Shown here in pieces: positions 1-5,217 of a stretch of DNA of 14,515 nucleotides. The notes beneath the pieces were generated by a model that searched no databases, was not told where the DNA came from, and worked only from the letters and a program-made list of their open reading frames with translations. Position 1 is the stretch's first letter. Every line of letters begins with the position of its first letter. The position numbers and the translations under genes were made by a program. Source of the DNA: Iamia sp038233335 (lineage in GTDB: Bacteria; Actinomycetota; Acidimicrobiia; Acidimicrobiales; Iamiaceae); the NCBI GenBank assembly GCA_038233335.1, contig JBBSME010000077.1, forward strand, positions 1 through 14,515, in the 5' to 3' direction.

Positions 1-52
1 CCGCTCCGCCCGTCCCCCGCCGCTCGACCCCGCCCCCGCCCCACCGATCGGG

Positions 53-58
53 CAGAAT
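53..58 (+). promoter_or_regulatory. -10-like hexamer CAGAAT before the BI-1 gene
   Basis: CAGAAT lies exactly 6 nt before the ATG at 65, and no Shine-Dalgarno sequence is visible. It matches the TANNNT series before other genes here except for its first base. A transcript started from it would begin at or beside the A of the ATG, so a leaderless mRNA is inferred. Confidence 0.45.
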
Positions 59-64
59 GGGCCC

Positions 65-922
65 ATGACCAACCCGTTGATGCGCGCGGACAAGTTCGCC
101 CCCACGTCCGGGCCTCCCACGGCCTGGCCGGGCGGCGCCGGCCCCGGTGCGCCGGTGCCCCCGGCGGCCGACAACGTGCCCGGGGGCCCGTGGCCGCCGC
201 CCACCGCTGAACCCACGCTCCGGAAGGGCGGGGTGGCCTCGGCCACCGCCGTGCTGCTGGCCATCATCTGCGCCACCGGGGTCATCGGCTGGAACGCGGT
301 CAGCACCACCACGGCCAACGTGGTCAACGATTCGGGCCAGGCGGCCGAGCAGACCGACATCAGCATCCCGCCATGGATCATCATCGCCGTGTTCGTCGGG
401 CTCGGGCTCGCTCTCCTTACCTTCTTCAAGCCCACCTGGGCCCGGGTCACCGCCCCGCTCTACGCGGTGGCCGAGGGCGTCTTCCTGGGGGCCATCTCCA
501 AGGCCTACGAGACCCAGTACGAGGGCATCGTGCTCCAGGCCGTCGGCCTCACCATCGCCGTCTTCGCCATGATGCTGGTCCTGTACGCCACCGGCCGCAT
601 CCGGGTCACGCCCCGCTTCCGCCTCGGCGTCATCGCCGCCACCGGCGGCATCTTCCTCGTCTACATGGTCAGCTTCGTGGTCAGCCTGTTCGGCGGCAGC
701 GTGCCCTTCATCCACGACTCCGGCCCCATCGGCATTGGCTTCAGCCTGTTCGTCGTGGTGATCGCGGCGCTGATGTTGACCCTGGACTTCGACTTCATCG
801 ACCGGGCCGAGCAGGCCGGCGCCCCCCAGCACATGGAGTGGTTCGCGGCGCTGAGCCTCGTCGTCACCCTGGTCTGGCTCTACCTCGAGATGCTGCGCCT
901 GCTGTCCAAGATCCGTCGCTGA
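65..922 (+). CDS. Bax inhibitor-1/YccA family membrane protein
   Basis: This 285-residue protein starts with a Pro/Gly/Ala-rich, probably cytoplasmic tail (residues 1-55). About seven hydrophobic segments follow, near 58-79, 103-121, 129-147, 154-176, 187-209, 220-241 and 257-280. The early N-P-x-x-R-x-D-K-F pattern, the Asp/Phe-rich stretch LDFDFID around 240-246 and the closing W-L-Y-L-E-M-L-R-L-L helix are typical of actinobacterial Bax-inhibitor-1-like proteins. Members of the superfamily are integral membrane proteins, some of which act as pH-sensitive calcium leak channels; the role in actinomycetes is not established. The ATG at 65 is chosen because a -10-like hexamer sits 6 nt upstream and the N-terminus fits the family. 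It appears to be transcribed alone, with a GC hairpin just after the stop. Family assignment is confident; function is unknown. Confidence 0.9.
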   Translation: MTNPLMRADKFAPTSGPPTAWPGGAGPGAPVPPAADNVPGGPWPPPTAEPTLRKGGVASATAVLLAIICATGVIGWNAVSTTTANVVNDSGQAAEQTDISIPPWIIIAVFVGLGLALLTFFKPTWARVTAPLYAVAEGVFLGAISKAYETQYEGIVLQAVGLTIAVFAMMLVLYATGRIRVTPRFRLGVIAATGGIFLVYMVSFVVSLFGGSVPFIHDSGPIGIGFSLFVVVIAALMLTLDFDFIDRAEQAGAPQHMEWFAALSLVVTLVWLYLEMLRLLSKIRR

Positions 923-927
923 GCCCA

Positions 928-946
928 CCCCGGCCAAGCCCCGGGG
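928..946 (+). terminator. GC hairpin after the BI-1 stop codon
   Basis: CCCCGG (928-933) and CCGGGG (941-946) form a perfect 6-bp stem with a 7-nt loop, starting 5 nt after the TGA. There is no T-run behind it, so it is at best a U-less terminator or an mRNA 3'-end stabiliser. Confidence 0.35.
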
Positions 947-969
947 CGGCGGCTGACGAACCTACGCCC

Positions 970-1899
970 ATGACCTGGAGCCCGGCCGACATCGGCGATC
1001 AGAGCGGCCGCGTCGCGGTGGTCACCGGTGCCACCAGCGGGCTGGGCACGGTGACCGCAACCGAGCTGGCCCGAGCCGGCGCCACCGTGGTCCTGACCGC
1101 CCGGGACCCGGCCAAGGGCGAGGCCACCCGGGACCAGATCCTGCGCAAGGTGCCCGACGCCCGGCTCGAGGTCGGAACGCTGGACCTGGCCTCCCTGGCC
1201 AGCGTGGAGGGCTTCGCGACCGAGGTGGCCGAGCACCATCCACGGATCGACGTCCTGGTCAACAACGCCGGGATCATGGCCACCCCGTTCGCCCGCACCG
1301 AGGACGGCTTCGAGCTCCAGATCGGCACCAACCACCTGGGTCCCTTCGCCCTCACCAACCGGCTCCTGCCGTCGATCGAGGCCGCGCCGGCCGGGCGGGT
1401 CGTCACGGTGGCCAGCATCGCCCACCTGTGGGGCGACACCGCCTTCGACGTCGACGACCTGTCCGCGGAGCACCGGCGCTACCTCCGCTGGCTGGCCTAC
1501 GGCCAGTCCAAGCTGGCCAACCTGCTCTTCACCTTCGAGCTGGAGCGCCGCCTGGTCGCCTCCGGCTCTCGGACCCGGGCCCTGGCCGCCCACCCCGGCC
1601 TGGTGCGGACCGCCCTGGGCAAGGGCGGGGGCGATCCCCTGGCCTGGCTCCAGACCGTCGGCATGTGGCTCGCCACCCCGATGACCCAGTCGGCCCGGCG
1701 CGGCGCCCACCCCCAGCTGCGGGCGGCGACGGACCCGGATCTCCCCGGCGGGGCCTACCTCGGCCCCAGTGGCCTGGGAGAGCGACGCGGCCCGCCGATC
1801 ATGGTCAGCTGCTCCCCCACCGCCCAGGACCCGGGCCTGGCCGCCGCCCTGTGGCACCGCAGCGCCGCCCTCACCGGCGTCGATGTCCCCGCGCCCTGA
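970..1899 (+). CDS. Short-chain dehydrogenase/reductase, retinol-dehydrogenase-like
   Basis: This is a 309-residue classical-type SDR, predicted to be a cytosolic NAD(P)-dependent oxidoreductase. The dinucleotide-binding glycine motif TGATSGLG is at residues 19-26, NNAG at 98-101, the catalytic Ser at 149 and the YxxxK pair at Tyr177 and Lys181. The Arg at 44 after the second strand (LTARDPAKGE) hints at a preference for NADP(H), which is an inference. The pattern, including DGFELQIGTNHLGPFALT and the longer C-terminal part, resembles retinol dehydrogenase/WWOX-like SDRs rather than FabG; the substrate cannot be read from sequence. The ATG at 970 is preferred because it gives the usual short lead-in before the Rossmann fold; the open frame continues upstream but only into an out-of-frame shadow of the BI-1 gene. 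There is no Shine-Dalgarno. A weak hexamer GAACCT lies 6 nt upstream. Confidence 0.88.
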   Translation: MTWSPADIGDQSGRVAVVTGATSGLGTVTATELARAGATVVLTARDPAKGEATRDQILRKVPDARLEVGTLDLASLASVEGFATEVAEHHPRIDVLVNNAGIMATPFARTEDGFELQIGTNHLGPFALTNRLLPSIEAAPAGRVVTVASIAHLWGDTAFDVDDLSAEHRRYLRWLAYGQSKLANLLFTFELERRLVASGSRTRALAAHPGLVRTALGKGGGDPLAWLQTVGMWLATPMTQSARRGAHPQLRAATDPDLPGGAYLGPSGLGERRGPPIMVSCSPTAQDPGLAAALWHRSAALTGVDVPAP

Positions 1900-1905
1900 G
1901 CAGAC

Positions 1906-1920
1906 CGCCGGTTTCCGGCG
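1906..1920 (+). terminator. Hairpin after the first SDR gene
   Basis: CGCCGG (1906-1911), the loop TTT, then CCGGCG (1915-1920) make a perfect 6-bp stem starting 7 nt after the stop at 1899. No T-tract follows. It is a candidate U-less terminator separating this gene from the promoter of the next SDR. Confidence 0.4.
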
Positions 1921-1936
1921 CCACCGGGCACGTCGG

Positions 1937-1942
1937 TAGCGT
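1937..1942 (+). promoter_or_regulatory. Possible -10 hexamer TAGCGT for the MFE-2-like SDR
   Basis: TAGCGT fits the TANNNT form seen elsewhere here but lies 42 nt before the ATG at 1985, so the transcript would carry a leader of about 35 nt containing the ribosome-binding site. No convincing -35 element was found. It is supported only by the motif and by its position between the hairpin and the RBS. Confidence 0.35.
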
Positions 1943-1969
1943 CCCCTCCGGCAGATCGCCAGCACACGC

Positions 1970-1975
1970 AAGGAG
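1970..1975 (+). promoter_or_regulatory. Shine-Dalgarno AAGGAG for the MFE-2-like SDR
   Basis: AAGGAG ends 9 nt before the ATG at 1985. It is the only strong, well-spaced Shine-Dalgarno I see before a gene start in this window, and it fixes the start codon. Confidence 0.75.
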
Positions 1976-1984
1976 CACTCCCCC

Positions 1985-2884
1985 ATGGCTGACCTCGGGT
2001 ACGACGGCAAGGTCGCGATCATCACCGGTGCGGGTGGCGGCCTCGGCCGCTCCCACGCCCTGGAGCTGGCCAAGCGGGGGGCGCTCGTCGTGGTCAACGA
2101 CCTCGGTGGCTCGGTCGACGGCGAGGGCGGATCCCACACCGCGGCCCAGAAGGTCGTCGACGAGATCAAGGGCGCCGCCGGCGAGGCCGTGGCCAACTAC
2201 GACACCGTCGCCACCCCCGAGGGCGGCCAGGCCATCGTGAAGACCGCGCTCGACACCTTCGACCGGGTCGACATCGTCATCAACAACGCCGGCATCCTCC
2301 GCGACGGCGCCTTCAAGAACATGGACGCCGAGAAGCTCGAGCCGGTGCTCGACGTGCATCTCAAGGGCGCCTTCTACGTCACCCAGGCCGCCTGGGCCCC
2401 CATGCGGGAGCAGAAGTACGGCCGCATCGTCAACACCTCTTCGGCCGCCGGCCTCTTCGGCAACTTCGGCCAGACCAACTACGGGGCGGCCAAGGCCGGC
2501 CTGGTCGGCCTCACCCGGGTCCTTGCCGTCGAAGGCAGCAAGGACAACATCAAGGCCAACGCCATCGCCCCGGTGGCCAAGACCCGCATGACCGAGGAGC
2601 TCCTCGGCGCCATGGCCGACAAGCTCGACCCCGAGTTCATCACCCCCGTGGTGGCCTGGCTGGCCCACGAGGACGTGCCTGTCTCGGGCGAGGTCTACAG
2701 CTGCGGCGGCGGCCACGTGGCCCGGGTGTTCACCGGCGTGACCCAGGGCTGGACCGACACCGCGTCGCTCACCGTCGAGGACATCCGCGACCACTTCGAC
2801 GAGATCCGCGACGAGGACGGCTACATGGTCCCGGCCAACCTCACCGAGGAGCTCATGGCCACCCTCAAGGCCCTCGGCGGCTGA
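1985..2884 (+). CDS. SDR family (3R)-hydroxyacyl-CoA dehydrogenase-like (MFE-2-type)
   Basis: This 299-residue SDR has TGAGGGLG at residues 14-21, followed by the VVVNDLGG segment characteristic of the dehydrogenase part of peroxisomal multifunctional enzyme type 2 (HSD17B4-like) and its bacterial relatives. NNAG is at 100-103, Ser152/153 fill the catalytic serine position, and YGAAK spans 166-170 (Tyr166, Lys170). The Asp in VNDLGG suggests NAD(H). Family members oxidise 3-hydroxyacyl-CoAs in beta-oxidation-like routes; here that is inference, since no hydratase (MaoC-like) gene lies nearby. The tail after about residue 230, ending in a helix with LTEELMATLKAL, is longer than FabG and fits the MFE-2 type. 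A strong RBS sets the start, unlike its neighbours, which suggests steady or high expression from a leadered mRNA. Confidence 0.88.
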   Translation: MADLGYDGKVAIITGAGGGLGRSHALELAKRGALVVVNDLGGSVDGEGGSHTAAQKVVDEIKGAAGEAVANYDTVATPEGGQAIVKTALDTFDRVDIVINNAGILRDGAFKNMDAEKLEPVLDVHLKGAFYVTQAAWAPMREQKYGRIVNTSSAAGLFGNFGQTNYGAAKAGLVGLTRVLAVEGSKDNIKANAIAPVAKTRMTEELLGAMADKLDPEFITPVVAWLAHEDVPVSGEVYSCGGGHVARVFTGVTQGWTDTASLTVEDIRDHFDEIRDEDGYMVPANLTEELMATLKALGG

Positions 2885-2925
2885 CCCCTCCTCACCCCGC
2901 CCCCACTCACCGACCCCGGGAACGC

Positions 2926-2951
2926 CGTCGCCCGTCCGGTGCCGGGCGGCG
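2926..2951 (+). terminator. Hairpin downstream of the MFE-2-like SDR
   Basis: The arms 2926-2934 (CGTCGCCCG) and 2943-2951 (CGGGCGGCG) pair over 9 bp with one T-G wobble around an 8-nt loop, about 40 nt after the stop. No T-run follows. It is a candidate U-less terminator. Confidence 0.4.
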
Positions 2952-2977
2952 AGTGACGGGTGCGGGCGTCGGGCTGG

Positions 2978-2983
2978 CATGCT
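2978..2983 (+). promoter_or_regulatory. -10-like hexamer CATGCT before the NeuD-like remnant
   Basis: CATGCT is 6 nt before the GTG at 2990, the same geometry as the other leaderless-type starts here, with the first T changed to C as in the hexamer of the BI-1 gene. Confidence 0.35.
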
Positions 2984-2989
2984 CGGGCC

Positions 2990-3055
2990 GTGACCTGGAT
3001 CGTGGGTGCCGGAGGGCTGGGGCGCGAGGTGGCCGATGCCGCTGACGCGGCCGGG
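2990..3055 (+). pseudogene. Truncated N-terminus of a NeuD/PglD-like sugar acyltransferase
   Basis: From the GTG at 2990 the frame reads about 22 residues, V-T-W-I-V-G-A-G-G-L-G-R-E-V-A-D-A-A-D-A-A-G. This closely resembles the first strand, GxGGxGREV loop and first helix of NeuD/PglD-type sialic-acid or sugar O-acyltransferases. After about position 3055 the resemblance stops and the frame continues only as the antisense of the convergent DoxX-like gene, ending at 3208. No left-handed beta-helix hexapeptides follow in any plus frame. I infer a remnant of a once complete gene, cut by a deletion or rearrangement that brought in the 3' end of the DoxX gene. The well-placed hexamer and GTG suggest the original promoter and start survive. 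A chance Gly-rich reading in GC-rich DNA is the main alternative. Confidence 0.5.
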
Positions 3056-3066
3056 CTTGGGGGCGG

Positions 3067-3501
3067 TCAGCTCTTGGCCCGCTGGGCCACCTTGAGGGCC
3101 ACCCAGACCATGGGCGCCTGGAACGGGAGGCGGATCCAGGCGCCCCACCCCTCCGCGCCCCGGGGGGGCCAGCCGGCGTCGAGGGCCATCTGCCAGTTGG
3201 CGGGATAGACGGCCACGATGGTGGCCGCGGCCAGCAGAGCACCGGTGCGGCGGGTGCGAGGGACGGCGATGAGGATGCCGCTGGCGATCTCGAAGACTCC
3301 GCTGAGGTAGACGAGGAAACGGGCGTGGCCGAGGAACCGGGGCACGATCTTCTCGAAGAACTCGGGCGAGACGAAGTGCACGACGCCGATGGCCACCAGG
3401 CCGACGGCCATCGACCGAGCCAGCCGGTCCGGCGGGCTGGCCTCGTCCTCCAGCACCAGCTCGTCGGGGTCGACCTCGGGTGCGATGTGGGGAACGGCCA
3501 T
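3067..3501 (-). CDS. DoxX-like small integral membrane protein
   Basis: This 144-residue protein has an acidic N-terminal tail (1-25) and four likely transmembrane helices near 30-48, 58-80, 85-104 and 125-141. The sequence from the first helix (VGLVAIGVVHFVSPEFFEKI), the YLSGVFEIASGILI helix and the YPANWQMALD segment match the DoxX/YphA-like small membrane protein pattern. Members are often placed near redox or quinone functions, but no biochemical role can be claimed here. The ATG at 3501 is chosen over the very long upstream open frame, which is an antisense shadow of the genes at 3607 and 5218. A TACGCT hexamer lies 6 nt before this ATG. It is divergent from the GGT-like gene and converges on the NeuD-like remnant. 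Confidence 0.85.
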   Translation of the reverse strand: MAVPHIAPEVDPDELVLEDEASPPDRLARSMAVGLVAIGVVHFVSPEFFEKIVPRFLGHARFLVYLSGVFEIASGILIAVPRTRRTGALLAAATIVAVYPANWQMALDAGWPPRGAEGWGAWIRLPFQAPMVWVALKVAQRAKS

Positions 3502-3507
3502 GGGCGC

Positions 3508-3513
3508 AGCGTA
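3508..3513 (-). promoter_or_regulatory. -10 hexamer TACGCT for the DoxX-like gene
   Basis: Read on the minus strand, TACGCT is 6 nt before the ATG at 3501, with no Shine-Dalgarno, which implies leaderless transcription. Confidence 0.5.
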
Positions 3514-3542
3514 GGTGGCTCCAGGCCGACCGGGCCTCCGGG

Positions 3543-3591
3543 CCCACCCGTCGGTCTCCCCCCGACGACCACCGGCGGCCCGCCGGGTGGG
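3543..3591. repeat. Nested inverted repeats in the divergent DoxX/GGT promoter region
   Basis: Outer arms CCCACCC (3543-3549) and GGGTGGG (3585-3591) enclose CGTCGG (3549-3554)/CCGACG (3562-3567) and a near-palindrome CCGGCGG/CCGCCGG (3572-3586). They lie between the two divergent -10-like hexamers. They could be operator sites or RNA structure, but GC-rich DNA makes short dyads common. Confidence 0.35.
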
Positions 3592-3594
3592 TGC

Positions 3595-3600
3595 TAGGAA
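3595..3600 (+). promoter_or_regulatory. -10-like hexamer TAGGAA for the GGT-like gene
   Basis: TAGGAA ends 6 nt before the ATG at 3607. The sixth base is A rather than the usual T. No Shine-Dalgarno is present. Confidence 0.4.
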
Positions 3601-3606
3601 CCCCCG

Positions 3607-5097
3607 ATGGGCGTGACCACCACCCCGGGCCCTTCGGGGGCACTGGTCGCGGCCGGCCACCCGGCGACGGCCGCGGCGGCCGGCGAGGTGCTGGCCGCCG
3701 GCGGCAACGCCTTCGATGCGGTGGTGGGGGCCGGGTTCACCTCGGCGGTGGCGGAGCCAGGCCTGACCAGCCTGGCCGGCGGTGGCTTCTGCCTGGCCCG
3801 GACCGAGGCGGGCGAGGAGCTCCTCGTCGACTTCTTCGTCGACACCCCGGGTCGGGGCCGAGCCTCGACCGCGGCGCCGTCCTTCGAGGAGGTGGTAGTC
3901 GACTTCGAGGCCGCCACCCAGGCCTTCCACTGCGGTCCGGGCTCCATCGCCGTCCCCGGCTGCCTGCCCGGCTACCTGCACCTGCACCGCCGCCTCGGCC
4001 GGTTGGACCTGGCCCAGGTGGTGCAGCCCGCGGCTCGGAGGGCGGCCAAGGGGGTGGCCCTCCTCCCCCGCCAGGCCGGCATCATCGCCCTGCTCGAACC
4101 CATCCTCACCCGCACCGCCGCCGGGCGAGCCCTCTTCGCCCCGCACGACGGCCTGCTCCGCGCCGGGGACACGTTCCGCAACCCCGATCTGGCCTCGTTC
4201 CTGTCCGACCTGGGCCGAGGCGACGACCTGGCCTTCTCCCGCGGGACGCTGGGCGCGGCCCTCCTCGCGGTGACCGCCGATGACGGCCTCCTGACCGCGG
4301 CGGACCTGGCCGCCTACGCGGTCGTGGAACGAACGCCGCTGGAGGTCGCGTGGCGCACTCGCCGGGTCCTGACCAACCCGGCGCCCTCCTTCGGCGGGAC
4401 CCTGATCGCCGCCGCCCTCCGCCGGCTCGACCACGGCACTCCCGTCCCCGGCGATCCGGCTGCTCCCGCCGTCCTGGCTGCGGCCGCGGCCGAGGTCGAT
4501 CGCCACCGGTCCGAGATCCTGGCCGGCGACGACCCGCTGGCTTCGAGCCGCCGCCGCTCCAGCCGGGGCACGACCCACATCAGCGTCTGGGACGGCGAGG
4601 GCGGGGCCGCGGCCATGACCACGTCCAACGGCGAGTGCTCCGGCGACGTCATCGAGGGCACCGGGATCCTCACCAACAACATCCTGGGCGAGGACGACCT
4701 CCACCCCGACGGGTTCCTGGCCTCGCCCCCGGGGCTGCGGGTCGCCTCCATGATGTCGCCCACCGTGGTGGTGGGACCCGACGGCGACACCGAGCTGGTC
4801 GTGGGCAGCGGGGGCAGCAAGCGCATCCGGGCCGCCATCACCCAGGTGCTGGTCAACGTGGTCGTCCACGGCCTGGACCCGGCCGGCGCGGTCGAGGCCG
4901 CCCGGGTCCACTGGGACGTCGACCGCATCGAGGTCGAACCCGGCCTGGACGCCGCCGCTCTGGCGGCCCTGGCCCAGCTCGGTCCGGTCAACACCTGGCC
5001 CGAGCGCAGCGTGTTCTTCGGCGGCGCCCACCTCGTCGTCCCGGGCGTGGGCGCAGCCGGCGACCTCCGCCGCGACGGCGCCGCCCTCGCCCCCTGA
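3607..5097 (+). CDS. Gamma-glutamyltransferase family Ntn-hydrolase, divergent clade
   Basis: This 496-residue protein is shorter than the roughly 580-residue E. coli precursor and has no signal peptide. The large-subunit signature GGNAFDAVVGAGF and the glycine-rich LTSLAGGGF are near residues 32-63. The autoprocessing site is RGTTHISVWD; by comparison with E. coli, Thr322 would be the nucleophile and new N-terminus, giving a small subunit of 175 residues. Asn341 (TTSNG) matches E. coli Asn411, and GSGGS at 400-404 matches the oxyanion/serine loop. Two substrate-site motifs differ: the D-x-R-E-x-A-P segment carrying the carboxylate-binding Arg (E. coli Arg114) is D75-F-F-V-D-T-P here, and the NNQMDD motif with Asp433 is N357-N-I-L-G-E-D-D-L. 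Processing seems intact, but the substrate is probably not ordinary glutathione. It is likely cytoplasmic. Confidence 0.87.
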   Translation: MGVTTTPGPSGALVAAGHPATAAAAGEVLAAGGNAFDAVVGAGFTSAVAEPGLTSLAGGGFCLARTEAGEELLVDFFVDTPGRGRASTAAPSFEEVVVDFEAATQAFHCGPGSIAVPGCLPGYLHLHRRLGRLDLAQVVQPAARRAAKGVALLPRQAGIIALLEPILTRTAAGRALFAPHDGLLRAGDTFRNPDLASFLSDLGRGDDLAFSRGTLGAALLAVTADDGLLTAADLAAYAVVERTPLEVAWRTRRVLTNPAPSFGGTLIAAALRRLDHGTPVPGDPAAPAVLAAAAAEVDRHRSEILAGDDPLASSRRRSSRGTTHISVWDGEGGAAAMTTSNGECSGDVIEGTGILTNNILGEDDLHPDGFLASPPGLRVASMMSPTVVVGPDGDTELVVGSGGSKRIRAAITQVLVNVVVHGLDPAGAVEAARVHWDVDRIEVEPGLDAAALAALAQLGPVNTWPERSVFFGGAHLVVPGVGAAGDLRRDGAALAP

Positions 5098-5120
5098 GCG
5101 CGCCCACCACCACCCCGTAC

Positions 5121-5162
5121 TGGCACGTGCGTGCGACACCCGGGTTTCGTGCACGCGAGCCA
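5121..5162. repeat. 42-bp imperfect dyad between the GGT and SNF2 genes
   Basis: A dyad centred at 5141/5142 spans 5121-5162: TGGC at the left end pairs with GCCA at the right, and the core ACCCGGGT (5138-5145) is a perfect palindrome. About 15 of 21 half-site positions are Watson-Crick pairs and three more are G-T. Two further perfect 8-bp palindromes sit inside, GCACGTGC (5123-5130) and CGTGCACG (5148-5155). It follows the GGT stop and precedes the SNF2 promoter hexamer, so it may be a terminator hairpin, an operator, or both. No T-run is present. Confidence 0.45.
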
Positions 5163-5204
5163 CTTCGGGACGGGGCGATGTCCGGGGCGGTCGCACCCCG
5201 GCCC

Positions 5205-5210
5205 TAGCCT
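5205..5210 (+). promoter_or_regulatory. -10 hexamer TAGCCT for the SNF2 helicase gene
   Basis: TAGCCT ends 7 nt before GTG 5218. This supports GTG 5218 rather than the in-frame GTG at 5131, which lies inside the upstream dyad. Confidence 0.5.
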
Positions 5211-5217
5211 CGCCGGG

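Noticed and set aside
1871..3643. Minus-strand open frame opposite the SDR genes
   Set aside because: It is antisense to SDR genes with intact TGxxxGxG, NNAG and YxxxK motifs, and shows no domain of its own.
5131..5217. Upstream in-frame GTG start for the SNF2 helicase
   Set aside because: It lies within the 42-bp dyad, encodes residues with no family likeness, and the TAGCCT hexamer points to GTG 5218.
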